A stretch of 64,000 bases of DNA from JABDCD01 sp964469525 (GTDB lineage: Bacteria > Pseudomonadota > Alphaproteobacteria > Rickettsiales > SXRF01), in contig CAYXYU010000004.1 of assembly GCA_964469525.1 (NCBI GenBank), positions 1 to 64,000 of the forward strand, written 5' to 3'. Below, one piece after another: positions 35,075 to 44,777 of this stretch. The notes below the pieces were generated by a model. That model did no database searches. It was not told the DNA's origin and was given only the letters and a program-made list of their open reading frames with translations. The position numbers and the translations under genes are program-made. Position 1 is the stretch's first letter. The number at the start of each line of letters is the position of its first letter.

Positions 35075-35900
35075 GATCGGTCATGATATGCTCCGCCAGA
35101 TCGTCTGTGACCTGCGGGCGAATGCCAAACCATGCTTCAAATCCCGGCACTGCCTGATGCAGCAGCATTCCGAGCCCCCCCAGGACAGGATTGCCGCGCG
35201 CACGCGCCAAATCGAGCAGTGCGGTGATGGCCCCGGCATAAGAGATATCGACGACCAGCGCGGTGTTAGGCAACTGCCCAAGCTCAATGTCGAACGGCTG
35301 GCTACCGACCGTGCTGACACTCGTGGCATTGACCAGTATGTCGGCATCCCTCAGTGTATTTGCACGATTTTCCCAAGGCTGTGAGGTGATCTTGCCATTG
35401 AAATGCGTTACCAGTTCCCTGGCTCGCTCCGGGGTGCGGTTGGTAATAGTAACATCAGTGAAACCCTCCTTGAGAAGCGCCTGACAGACAGCGCGGGCAG
35501 CGCCACCGGCACCCAGTATTACGCCTCTTTTCTTCCGGGCGGGCAGATGCGGACGAACGAGCTTTGTGAACCCAAATACATCGGTGTTACTGCCGCGCAA
35601 ACTGCCGTCGGGACCAACGACAATGGTATTGACGGCACCAATCACCTGCGCCTCCGGATCGATTTTGTCCAGAAACTTCATGACTGTTTCCTTGTGCGGT
35701 ACGGTAACATTGGCCCCACGCAGGCCCAGCGCCGGAAGCGCCCTTATTGCCCGCTCCAGGTTTTCGGGTTTGACCGGCAGGGGAACATATACTCCGTTGA
35801 GGCCGTAGAACTTAAGCCAGTAATTATGCAGCGTTGGAGACAGGCTGTGGGCTACCGGCATGCCGATGATCCCTGCCACTTTCGCTTCCCCGTTAATCAT
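35067..35900 (-). CDS. aroE: Shikimate dehydrogenase
   Basis: 277 residues. Substrate motif MPVAHSLSPTLHNYWL lies near the N-terminus, NVTVPHKETVMKFLD carries the catalytic lysine, and the NADP fold has ILGAGGAARAVCQAL and NRTPERA. It reduces 3-dehydroshikimate in aromatic amino acid synthesis. It overlaps both ppsR and coaE by 8 bases. Confidence 0.95.
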   Translation of the reverse strand: MINGEAKVAGIIGMPVAHSLSPTLHNYWLKFYGLNGVYVPLPVKPENLERAIRALPALGLRGANVTVPHKETVMKFLDKIDPEAQVIGAVNTIVVGPDGSLRGSNTDVFGFTKLVRPHLPARKKRGVILGAGGAARAVCQALLKEGFTDVTITNRTPERARELVTHFNGKITSQPWENRANTLRDADILVNATSVSTVGSQPFDIELGQLPNTALVVDISYAGAITALLDLARARGNPVLGGLGMLLHQAVPGFEAWFGIRPQVTDDLAEHIMTDHG

Positions 35901-36729
35901 GATGTTCGCCTCTCCCTAGTTTGTCCTGGTGTTTCTTGAGATACTGCATGATGGTCGCAGCGGTTTCCTCCACCGACCGCTTGGTGACGTCAATCACCGG
36001 CCACCGGTATTTATTAAACAATTTACGCGACTGTGCAATCTCCTGCTGCATATGGTCGATATCAACATAGTTGGTATCCTGTTCCTGCTTGAGCGACTGC
36101 AGCCGCGTCCTGCGTATCTGCTGCAGGCGATCGGCATCGATGGTCAGCCCGATGATCAGCGGTCGCTTTAGCGTCTCCAGGCTGGGCGGCAGCGGGCAGC
36201 CAAGCACAAAGGGAATATTCGCCGCCTTTACCCCTTTATATGCCAGATAGATGCAGGTCGGTGACTTGGAAGTGCGCGATACGCCGACTAGTACGATATC
36301 CGCCTCCTCCAGATCCCAGTGTGCCTGTCCGTCATCATGCGCCAGCGCGAAGGAGATAGCATCAACACGGGTAAAATACTCCTCATCCATAGCATGCTGC
36401 CTGCCTGGCTGTGCATGCGTCTCCAGATTCAGGTACGAGGATAATTCTGCCACTACTGTCGAGAGCACGGCGATGCAGGGAACCCCCTGTTTGGCGCACT
36501 CGCGCTTAAGCATGTCGCGCAGGCTATTATCGACCAGTGTATAAATGACTGCACCCGGATTTTCCCGAATTGCCGCAATGACTTTTTCCATCTGTGGCCT
36601 GGTGCGCACCAAGGTCCAATTGAACTCCTCCGGCTCCGCCTCATCGAACTGCGCCAACGCCGCGCGTGCTACACTGCTGACCGTCTCGCCAGTCGAGTCT
36701 GATACCAAATGCAGGTTGAACTTCTTCAT
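35893..36729 (-). CDS. ppsR: Pyruvate,phosphate dikinase / PEP synthase regulatory protein (DUF299)
   Basis: 278 residues. Family marks are HLVSDSTGETVSSVARAA, LVGVSRTSKSPTCIYLAYKG with the P-loop-like segment, and NKYRWPVIDVTKRSVEETAA. It is a kinase/phosphorylase that switches PPDK or PEP synthase off and on. The Rickettsia homologue RP001 flanks the replication origin opposite hemE, as here. It is the first gene of the ppsR-aroE-coaE-dnaQ operon. The usual maf gene is absent between it and aroE. Confidence 0.94.
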   Translation of the reverse strand: MKKFNLHLVSDSTGETVSSVARAALAQFDEAEPEEFNWTLVRTRPQMEKVIAAIRENPGAVIYTLVDNSLRDMLKRECAKQGVPCIAVLSTVVAELSSYLNLETHAQPGRQHAMDEEYFTRVDAISFALAHDDGQAHWDLEEADIVLVGVSRTSKSPTCIYLAYKGVKAANIPFVLGCPLPPSLETLKRPLIIGLTIDADRLQQIRRTRLQSLKQEQDTNYVDIDHMQQEIAQSRKLFNKYRWPVIDVTKRSVEETAATIMQYLKKHQDKLGRGEHHD

Positions 36730-36734
36730 GACTC

Positions 36735-36743
36735 TGTGGATAA
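36735..36743 (-). promoter_or_regulatory. Perfect DnaA box
   Basis: TGTGGATAA, the reverse complement of the consensus TTATCCACA, just upstream of the ppsR start codon within the putative origin. Confidence 0.75.
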
Positions 36744-36814
36744 CCTCTGTGTGAAATTTCCCCTACCCGAGGCCCTGCCCGTTATCCCCCATTCGGCTTT
36801 CTCATGCCGACCGC

Positions 36815-36823
36815 TTATCCACA
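36815..36823 (+). promoter_or_regulatory. Perfect DnaA box
   Basis: TTATCCACA, an exact consensus match, 72 bases from and facing opposite to the box at 36735. It is followed at once by the palindrome TGTGCACA. Confidence 0.75.
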
Positions 36824-37059
36824 TGTGCACAAGTATTATGCGCCAATATGAAACGGGCGAACCGTTACCTCTATACCCGCTTTTCACATCTGTTAATCAC
36901 TGGTTCTTCCCAAGAATAATCATTGTCTTAACGATATATTCCTTTTTTATCCAGCAGAAAGGCATTACATCATTTCCTGTCCATAATTTCGTGAATGGAA
37001 TTTCATCCTGATGTTTCAGTCATCCAACTACTATTACCTCCTATTTATATCCTTTTTAT

Positions 37060-38100
37060 ATGAATAGTATGTCTAAAAATCTCCTGTCCGTCCTCAGACA
37101 AGAAAATGGGGAAGGAATACCGTTCTGGTTCATGCGTCAGGCCGGACGGTATCTTCCTGAATACCGGGATCTGCGAAGCAGGACGAAAAGCTTTCTCGAT
37201 TTTTGTTACTCACCCGCCATGGCATCGGAAGCAACGCTACAACCCGTGCGACGCTTTGGTATGGATGGAGCGATTATTTTCTCCGACATACTGGTGGTAC
37301 CGCATGCGCTGGGGGTTGAGGTGCGTTTCGAAGAAGGCAAAGGTCCTGTACTGGGAGCAGTCCGATCACTTCCGGAACTGGACAGGCTAGGCTTGGGGCA
37401 TATGAAGGAAAGACTTTCTCCGGTTTATGAAGCGTTGCGGATGACCAGACGGGCACTGCCGGCGGAAACGGCGCTGATTGGTTTTTGCGGCTCTCCATGG
37501 ACACTGGCCTGTTATGTAGTTGAAGGTGGTGGCAGCCGGGATTTTCAGGAAGTCCGAAGCATCGCTCTCCGGGATGAAGTATTCTTTTCGCGATTGATTG
37601 ATATATTGGCGGATGCAGTGGCGGGACATGCGGTAGCGCAGATTGATGCCGGAGCCGAAGTCATTCAGCTATTCGACTCATGGGCTGGATGCTTGAGTGA
37701 GCCCCAGTTCGCGAAATGGGTCATCGTGCCGACGCGCAAGATTATTCAAAGTATCAAAAAAAAATATCCAACCGTTCCCATCATCGGTTTTCCACGCCAG
37801 GCTGGCAGCAAATTCGCTGACTATGTGAGTAAAACCGGAGTCGATGCGGTGAATATCGATAACTCCCTTTCGCTTGCCTGGGCAAAGAAAGAATTGCAGC
37901 CATTATGCGTACTGCAGGGGAATCTCGACCCGGTGGCGCTGGCGGATAACCAGGATGCGGCACTGGCGCAGGCAGCATATATAGTCGAACAATTAAGCGA
38001 CAAACCTTTTGTGTTTAACCTCGGTCATGGTATTTTGCCGCACACGCCGATTGCGCATGTGCAGGCGCTGTGCGACTTTCTGAAGAGGCGGGAGAGATAA
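37060..38100 (+). CDS. hemE: Uroporphyrinogen decarboxylase
   Basis: 346 residues, normal length. It has IPFWFMRQAGRYLPEYRDLR, FSDILVVPHALG, GFCGSPWTLACYVVEGGGS, QLFDSWAG and GFPRQAG. It decarboxylates uroporphyrinogen III to coproporphyrinogen III. No Shine-Dalgarno motif precedes either ATG (37060 or 37069), so initiation may be unusual or leaderless. Its promoter must lie inside the putative origin, as hemE promoters do in Caulobacter. Confidence 0.95.
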   Translation: MNSMSKNLLSVLRQENGEGIPFWFMRQAGRYLPEYRDLRSRTKSFLDFCYSPAMASEATLQPVRRFGMDGAIIFSDILVVPHALGVEVRFEEGKGPVLGAVRSLPELDRLGLGHMKERLSPVYEALRMTRRALPAETALIGFCGSPWTLACYVVEGGGSRDFQEVRSIALRDEVFFSRLIDILADAVAGHAVAQIDAGAEVIQLFDSWAGCLSEPQFAKWVIVPTRKIIQSIKKKYPTVPIIGFPRQAGSKFADYVSKTGVDAVNIDNSLSLAWAKKELQPLCVLQGNLDPVALADNQDAALAQAAYIVEQLSDKPFVFNLGHGILPHTPIAHVQALCDFLKRRER

Positions 38101-39128
38101 TGAGCAGGACGGCAGTGGTATTGTTCAATCTCGGCGGGCCGGACAGCCTGGAAGCAGTGCACCCCTTCCTGTTCAATTTGTTTAACGATCCTGCGATTAT
38201 ATCCTTGCCGAAGCCGTTTCGGTTTCTGCTGGCAAAGCTGATTGCTTTTCTTCGCGCTGGCAAGGCACGCGCTATATATCAGCAGATCGGCGGCAAGTCG
38301 CCCATCCTTGACCAGACCCTGGCGCAGGCCGCGGCACTCGAGGAAAAACTGAAGGCGAAAGGCGAGTATAAAATATTTGTCTGCATGCGCCACTGGCACC
38401 CTATGAGCGACGTGGTGGTAAAGAAGGTAAAGGCTTTCGAACCGGAGCATGTCATCCTGCTGCCGCTCTACCCGCAATATTCCACCACCACCACCGGCTC
38501 TGCTTTCACTGACTGGGAAAAGGCCAGCGCACTGGCCGGATTGCGTGCACCAGTGACAAAAATCTGCTGTTATCCCGTCGAGCATACTTTTATTGCCGCC
38601 CATGCCAAGCTGGTGCGTGAGATGTATTGGAAGGCATCGGAGGAAGGTAAGCCACGCGTACTGTTCTCAGCGCATGGCCTGCCGGAGAAGGTGGTGTTAA
38701 GCGGTGATCCTTACCAGTGGCAGGTCGAGCGGACAGTTGATGCGGTTGTTGATATCCTCTCCATCGACGAGATGGATTATGTCACCTGTTACCAGAGCAA
38801 GGTCGGGCCGATGAGGTGGCTCAGTCCTTCCACCGAGGAGGAGATTATTGCAGCTGGAGAGGAGAAACGACCGGTGCTGGTGGTGCCGGTAACCTTTGTC
38901 TCCGAGCATTCGGAAACGCTGGTCGAGCTCGATATCGAATACCGTAGGCTGGCGGCAAAGCATAGCGTGCCCGGATACTGGCGGACACCGGCGCTTGGCA
39001 TAGAACCATTGTTCATCGAAGCACTGGCTGGTCTGTGCCTGGGTATTGATCGTAAACAGCTGGTCCGCTCCTTCCAGGGAACGCGCTATTGCCCAGGAGC
39101 GTTTGATCAGTGCCCGTGCAGTGTGTGA
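38100..39128 (+). CDS. hemH: Ferrochelatase
   Basis: 342 residues from the ATG at 38100, which shares one base with the hemE stop and has GGAG in front. It shows VVLFNLGGPDSLEAV, the VCMRHWHPM metal/porphyrin region with its conserved histidine, LPLYPQYSTTTTGS, and VLFSAHGLPEKV. It inserts iron into protoporphyrin IX. It forms an operon with hemE and hemJ. Confidence 0.95.
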   Translation: MSRTAVVLFNLGGPDSLEAVHPFLFNLFNDPAIISLPKPFRFLLAKLIAFLRAGKARAIYQQIGGKSPILDQTLAQAAALEEKLKAKGEYKIFVCMRHWHPMSDVVVKKVKAFEPEHVILLPLYPQYSTTTTGSAFTDWEKASALAGLRAPVTKICCYPVEHTFIAAHAKLVREMYWKASEEGKPRVLFSAHGLPEKVVLSGDPYQWQVERTVDAVVDILSIDEMDYVTCYQSKVGPMRWLSPSTEEEIIAAGEEKRPVLVVPVTFVSEHSETLVELDIEYRRLAAKHSVPGYWRTPALGIEPLFIEALAGLCLGIDRKQLVRSFQGTRYCPGAFDQCPCSV

Positions 39129-39135
39129 GGCGAGA

Positions 39136-39579
39136 ATGCTTGATGAACCGTATTACTGGCTGAAGGCGCTGCACATCATTGCCTTCATTTCCTGGATGGC
39201 CGGGATGCTTTACCTGCCGCGTCTGTTTGTTTACCACAGCAAGGTAATGCCGGGCAGCGAGGCCAGTGAACTGTTCAAGGTGATGGAGCTGAAACTGATG
39301 CGCCTCATCATCAACCCGGCGATGATCGCCACTTGGACCTTCGGCTTGTGGCTGGTCTTCAGTATCAATGCTTTTGATCCAGCTAATGGCCTGTGGCTGC
39401 ATTACAAAGTGGCGCTGGTGCTGATAATGCAGGTGGTTCATGCCATGATGAGCCGCTACCGCAAGGCATTTGCCCGCAACGAACGTCCCAAATCCGAGCG
39501 CTATTTCCGTATCTTCAATGAAATACCGGCGGCATTGATGGTGCTTATCGTGCTGCTGGCGGTGCTGAAGCCTTTCTAA
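39136..39579 (+). CDS. hemJ: Protoporphyrinogen IX oxidase HemJ
   Basis: 147 residues from the ATG at 39136, with GAGGCGAGA before it. It is a four-helix membrane protein with LKALHIIAFISWMAGMLYLPRLFVYH (conserved histidines), LKLMRLIINPAMIATW and RIFNEIPAALM. HemJ oxidises protoporphyrinogen IX, the step before HemH, and is the usual form in alphaproteobacteria. It starts 7 bases after hemH. Confidence 0.92.
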   Translation: MLDEPYYWLKALHIIAFISWMAGMLYLPRLFVYHSKVMPGSEASELFKVMELKLMRLIINPAMIATWTFGLWLVFSINAFDPANGLWLHYKVALVLIMQVVHAMMSRYRKAFARNERPKSERYFRIFNEIPAALMVLIVLLAVLKPF

Positions 39580-39721
39580 GAAACCGTTTGACGTATAATA
39601 GCTATTAGGCTAGATTTACCTTCTCTAGGGAAGATTTTGCCCCTGCCTCACCCTCTCCCATTATCTTTAAGACAAGCTTTCCCTCCATTTTACCCCCATT
39701 CATCTGACGTATAGTATCCCC

Positions 39722-41107
39722 ATGAAACTCCAGGAACTTAAGCTCAAAACACCCGACGAATTGCTGCAACTGGCCGAAAGCAATGGTGTCGAGAACGCCA
39801 GCAACATGCTCAAGCAGGAGATGATTTTTGGCATCCTGAAAAAACAGGCGGAGAAAGGGGAGGCGATCACCGGCGAAGGTGTTATCGAAATCCTACAGGA
39901 CGGTTTCGGTTTCCTGCGCTCGCCCCTGGCTAATTATCTGGCCGGTCCTGACGATATCTATGTTTCACCCAGCCAGATTCGCCGCTTCGCGCTAAGAACC
40001 GGCGACACGGTGTCCGGCGAGATCCGTGCGCCGAAAGATGGCGAACGGTATTTCGCCCTGCTCAAGGTCAACACCATCAATTACGACGAGCCGGAAGCGG
40101 TGCGTCACCGCATCAATTTCGACAATCTGGTGCCACTCTACCCTGAACGCCGCATTAAGCTGGAAATTGAACCGGCAGGGTCGGTGAAGGTCGAAGCCGC
40201 CGCGGGCCATGTTACCGAAAAAGCGGAAAACCCCGCTGCCATGCCGACAGCCCGCGAAATCCAGAAAGCTAAACTTCAGGCGCCGCAGCCGCGCGAAACC
40301 CAGCAAAGCAAAGACCTGTCGATGCGCGTCGCTGATATCGTGGCGCCCCTGGGCTTCGGCCAGCGCGCCCTGATCACCGCCCAGCCGCGCACGGGTAAAA
40401 CGGTGTTTCTGCAGAATATCGCCCATTCCATTACCGCCAACCATCCCGATGCGTTCCTGATCGTGCTTTTGATCGACGAGCGTCCCGAGGAAGTGACGGA
40501 CATGCAGCGCACGGTTAAAGGCGAAGTTGTTTCCTCCACCTTCGACGAACCGGCGACGCGTCACGTACAGCTGGCTGAAATGGTGATTGAAAAAGCTAAG
40601 AAGCTGGTCGAGCACAAGAAGGACGTGGTGATCCTGCTCGACTCGATTACGCGCCTGGCGCGAGCCTACAATACCGTCGTCCCGTCCTCGGGCAAGGTGT
40701 TGACCGGCGGCGTTGATGCCAATGCGCTGCAGCGCCCCAAGCGCTTCTTCGGCGCGGCGCGCAACATCGAGCATGGCGGATCGCTCACCATCATCGCCAC
40801 TGCGCTGATCGATACCGGCAGCCGCATGGACGAGGTGATCTTCGAGGAGTTCAAGGGCACTGGCAACTCGGAAATCATCCTTGACCGCAAGATCGCCGAC
40901 AAGCGCGTCTTCCCAGCCATCGACATCACCAAGTCGGGCACCCGCAAGGAGGACCTGCTGGTCGACAAGGCAACGCTTACCAAGATGTGGGTCATGCGCA
41001 AGATCCTGGCCCCCATGGGTGCGCAGGACGGTATCGAGTTCCTGCTCGAAAAACTGGGCGAGACCAAAACCAACGCCGAATTCTTCGATAAGATGAACAA
41101 GGCGTAA
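39722..41107 (+). CDS. rho: Transcription termination factor Rho with an expanded linker
   Basis: 461 residues against about 420 for most. The N-terminal RNA-binding domain is at about 1-150 (GEGVIEILQDGFGFLRSP, DDIYVSPSQIRRFALR). The RecA-like domain has Walker A QPRTGKT (222-228), IVLLIDERPEEVTDM and SSGKVLTGGVDANALQRPKRFFGAARN. The extra length is a Pro/Ala/Glu/Lys-rich stretch at about 151-197 between the two domains. Two TGACGTATA-like motifs lie in the upstream gap. rho follows hemJ near the origin, as in many alphaproteobacteria. Confidence 0.95.
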   Translation: MKLQELKLKTPDELLQLAESNGVENASNMLKQEMIFGILKKQAEKGEAITGEGVIEILQDGFGFLRSPLANYLAGPDDIYVSPSQIRRFALRTGDTVSGEIRAPKDGERYFALLKVNTINYDEPEAVRHRINFDNLVPLYPERRIKLEIEPAGSVKVEAAAGHVTEKAENPAAMPTAREIQKAKLQAPQPRETQQSKDLSMRVADIVAPLGFGQRALITAQPRTGKTVFLQNIAHSITANHPDAFLIVLLIDERPEEVTDMQRTVKGEVVSSTFDEPATRHVQLAEMVIEKAKKLVEHKKDVVILLDSITRLARAYNTVVPSSGKVLTGGVDANALQRPKRFFGAARNIEHGGSLTIIATALIDTGSRMDEVIFEEFKGTGNSEIILDRKIADKRVFPAIDITKSGTRKEDLLVDKATLTKMWVMRKILAPMGAQDGIEFLLEKLGETKTNAEFFDKMNKA

Positions 41108-41216
41108 GCCACGGCTAAACCTTGCTTTCCGATTATTCTGCCTTATAGTGCCTTGAAGGGAGTGTAAGCAATATAAGCTTGTGCTTGAATCTTATTTATT
41201 TTCAAAAGGGTTTAGA

Positions 41217-42164
41217 ATGGCTGCTCGCAAAAAAATCGCCTTGGTCGGCGCCGGCATGATCGGTGGCACACTGGCCCATCTGTGTGAGCTCAAAAATCTG
41301 GGCGACGTGGTGTTGTTCGATATCGCGGAGGGATTGCCGCAGGGCAAGGCGCTTGATATCTCCCAGAGCTCCGCGGTCGACGGGGCGGACGTGCACTTAA
41401 AAGGCACCAACGATTACAAGGATATTGAAGGCGCCGACTTGGTAATTGTCACCGCCGGGGTACCGAGAAAGCCCGGCATGAGCCGTGATGACCTCGTGGG
41501 CATCAACACCGGCATCATCAAGACGGTGGCCGAGAATATCAAGAAATACTGTCCGAAAGCCTTCGTCATCGTCATCACCAATCCGCTCGACGCCATGGTC
41601 TGGGTCATGAGGGAGGTTTCCGGCCTGCCGCATAGCCATGTGGTTGGCATGGCAGGCGTGCTTGATTCCTCGCGCTTTGCCTATTTCCTGTCGGAAGCGC
41701 TGCAGGTGTCGATCTCCGATATCAATGCCTTCGTGCTGGGTGGCCATGGCGACACCATGGTGCCGATCGTCGATTACACGACTGTCGCCGGCATTCCCCT
41801 GCCCGACTTTGTCAAAATGGGTTGGATCACGCAGGAAGCGCTCGATAAGATTGTCCAGCGCACGCGCGATGGCGGCGCCGAAATCGTCGGGCTCCTCAAG
41901 ACCGGCTCGGCATTTTACGCTCCTGCCGCCAGTGCTATCCGTATGGCAGAAGCCTATTTATACGATAAAAAACGTATCCTTCCCTGTGCCGCTCACCTGT
42001 CCGGCCAGTATGGTGTGAAGGATCTCTATGTCGGTGTGCCGGCGGTGATCGGGGCGAAGGGCGTGGAAAAAATTGTTGAAATCCGCCTGAATCCAGAGCA
42101 AAAAGCCATGTTCGACAAGTCCGTGGCCGCGGTCAAGGGCTTGTGCGATGGAATAAAACTGTAG
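41217..42164 (+). CDS. mdh: Malate dehydrogenase
   Basis: 315 residues from the ATG at 41217, with AGGG 7-8 bases before it. It is an LDH-like NAD enzyme: KIALVGAGMIGGTLAHL, VTAGVPRKPGMSRDDL, ITNPLDAMVWVM, GMAGVLDSSRF and FVLGGHGDTMVP with the catalytic histidine. It oxidises malate to oxaloacetate. It is the first gene of the TCA group. A heptamer hairpin separates it from sucC. Confidence 0.95.
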   Translation: MAARKKIALVGAGMIGGTLAHLCELKNLGDVVLFDIAEGLPQGKALDISQSSAVDGADVHLKGTNDYKDIEGADLVIVTAGVPRKPGMSRDDLVGINTGIIKTVAENIKKYCPKAFVIVITNPLDAMVWVMREVSGLPHSHVVGMAGVLDSSRFAYFLSEALQVSISDINAFVLGGHGDTMVPIVDYTTVAGIPLPDFVKMGWITQEALDKIVQRTRDGGAEIVGLLKTGSAFYAPAASAIRMAEAYLYDKKRILPCAAHLSGQYGVKDLYVGVPAVIGAKGVEKIVEIRLNPEQKAMFDKSVAAVKGLCDGIKL

Positions 42165-42232
42165 TGGTTAGTGATCAGTGGTCGAGGTAAATATTTCTTC
42201 CTGGCCACCGGCCACCGGCCACTGACCACTTA
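42163..42232. repeat. Heptamer inverted-repeat element between mdh and sucC
   Basis: Left arm: AGTGGTT, AGTGATC, AGTGGTC, GAGG (42163-42187). Loop: TAAATATTTCTT. Right arm: CCT, GGCCACC, GGCCACC, GGCCACT, GACCACT (42200-42230). The arms are largely complementary, giving a long GC-rich hairpin. It overlaps the mdh stop codon and reaches the sucC ribosome-binding site (TAGGAG), so it could act on sucC translation or on mRNA stability. Confidence 0.8.
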
Positions 42233-42241
42233 GGAGCGCCC

Positions 42242-43413
42242 ATGAACATCCATGAATACCAGGCCAAGCAGGTGCTGGCGAAATACAAGGTTCCTGTCCC
42301 GCAGGGGCAGGTGGCCTATACACCGGCAGAGGCGGTGACGGCCGCGCAGGGGCTGGGCGGAAAACTCTGGGTGGTCAAGGCGCAGATCCATGCCGGCGGC
42401 CGCGGCAAGGCCGGCGGCGTCAAGCTCGCCAAGTCGCTCGATGAAGTCGAGTCGCTGGCCAAGAACATGATCGGCATGACCCTGGTTACGCACCAGACCG
42501 GGCCGGAAGGCAAGCTCGTCAAGCGCGTCTATGTCGAGTCCGGCACCAGCATCAAGAAAGAGCTCTATATGAGCCTGGTGGTCGACCGCGCCACCTCGCG
42601 CGTCACCTTCATGGCCTCCTCCGAAGGCGGCATCGATATCGAGGAAGTGGCGGCGCATCATCCCGAAAAAATCATCAAACTGTCGGTCGACCCGGCGGCG
42701 GGTATGCAGCCCTTCCATTCCCGGAAACTCGCTTTCGGCCTCGGCCTGCCCAAGGAGCTGCATGGCAAGCTCGACCATTTCGTCAACGCGTTGTATAAGG
42801 CATTCTGTGATACCGACGCCTCGCAGCTCGAGATCAACCCGCTGGTCATTACTGGCGATGGGGACCTGCTGGCGCTCGACGCCAAGTTCAATTTCGACGA
42901 GAACGCGCTGTTCCGCCACCCCGACATCCATGAGCTGCGCGATCCCGATGAGGAGGATCCGCTCGAGCAGAAGGCCGCCAAGTTCGGCCTCTCCTACGTC
43001 AAAATGGACGGCAATATCGGCTGCATGGTCAACGGCGCCGGCCTCGCCATGGCGACGATGGATATCATCAAATTATACGGCGGCACACCTGCCAACTTCC
43101 TCGATGTCGGCGGCGGCGCCAACCGCGAGAAGGTCGGCGAAGCCTTCAAGCTGATCCTGTCCGATCCCAATGTCGAAGGCATCCTTGTCAACATCTTCGG
43201 TGGCATCATGCGCTGCGACATCATCGCCGAGGGCATCATCACCGCCGCCCGCGAAGTGAACCTGCACGTGCCGCTGGTGGTGCGGCTTGAGGGCACCAAT
43301 GTCGAGCTCGGCAAGAAAATGCTTGCCTCGTCGGGCCTGACCATCCTGCCGGCCGATAACCTCGCCGACGCAGCGGAGAAGATTGTTCAAGCGGTAAAAA
43401 GAAAGGCTGCCTG

Positions 43414-43414
<1 letters not shown>
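42242..43414 (+). CDS. sucC: Succinyl-CoA synthetase beta subunit
   Basis: 390 residues. It begins MNIHEYQAKQVLAKYKVPVP, with ATP-grasp motifs VKAQIHAGGRGKAGGVK, EINPLVITGDGDLLALDAK, NGAGLAMATMD and NIFGGIMRCD. It makes ATP or GTP from succinyl-CoA together with SucD. TAGGAG precedes the start. Its stop shares one base with the sucD start. Confidence 0.96.
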
Positions 43415-44298
<884 letters not shown>

Positions 44299-44305
44299 AT
44301 ACTCC

Positions 44306-44737
44306 ATGGTTCGGGATGCTTTTGGACCTCAAAAAAGGAAGAAAAGGGGCCAGGAAATCCTCCGCCAAGAGAGGTTGGAACGTTATGTTTCAGATAATAA
44401 GGAAAAACATGCAGCTTGCCGTGATCAAATTGCCAGCGACCTTATCGGTTTGTTGTATAGAGTGGCGTCAGACAAGGTTAAAATTGGAGGTATAGATTAT
44501 CTAATCTTTGAAGACGAATCAGGCATGGGCCATATGAACCACTTAAAGGAGTTGGGCTTTTTGCCCAGACGATTGAAACAGGTGCATATTAGCGATAAAA
44601 ATATCATCGGCCCATATGATCAAATGGACATAATAGCAGAAGCTCGTCCATTTCTCGAAGCTTGCTATGAATATGCCCGCACCAGACCAAATGTTTCTAA
44701 AGGATTTAAAGAACGTGCTGAAAACATTGGATATTGA
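44306..44737 (+). CDS. AT-rich unknown protein inserted between sucD and sucA
   Basis: 143 residues from the ATG at 44306. The N-terminus is basic (PQKRKKRGQEILRQERLERY). The centre reads KIGGIDYLIFEDESGMGHMN, with a C-terminal helical part (EARPFLEACYEYARTR). No signal peptide or known motif is seen. Codons end often in A/T, in contrast with sucD and sucA on either side, so it was probably acquired later. It keeps the operon's direction and is short enough not to block sucA expression. Confidence 0.6.
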   Translation: MVRDAFGPQKRKKRGQEILRQERLERYVSDNKEKHAACRDQIASDLIGLLYRVASDKVKIGGIDYLIFEDESGMGHMNHLKELGFLPRRLKQVHISDKNIIGPYDQMDIIAEARPFLEACYEYARTRPNVSKGFKERAENIGY

Positions 44738-44777
44738 TATATTTGAATTACAACAACATCGACGCAAGCGTTAACCC

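Larger units (their letters stand above)
36724..37068. other. oriC: Putative chromosomal replication origin (oriC)
   Basis: A non-coding gap of about 330 bases between ppsR and hemE. It holds two perfect DnaA boxes in opposite orientation (36735, 36815). Weaker 7-of-9 matches are TTATCCCCC (36782), TTATCCAGC (36947) and TGTCCATAA (36978). The right half, about 36900-37068, is strongly AT-rich and could melt. GANTC methylation sites lie at 36730 and near 36694. The gene context (hemE on one side, DUF299 on the other) is that of Caulobacter Cori and the Rickettsia origin. Genes on both sides read away from it. I found no clear CtrA (TTAA-N7-TTAA) site. Confidence 0.75.

Noticed and set aside
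39585..39721. TTTGACGTATAATAG before rho as a promoter
   Set aside because: TTGACG and TATAAT overlap instead of being 16-18 bases apart. Two related motifs exist (39589, 39704) but neither forms a standard promoter.
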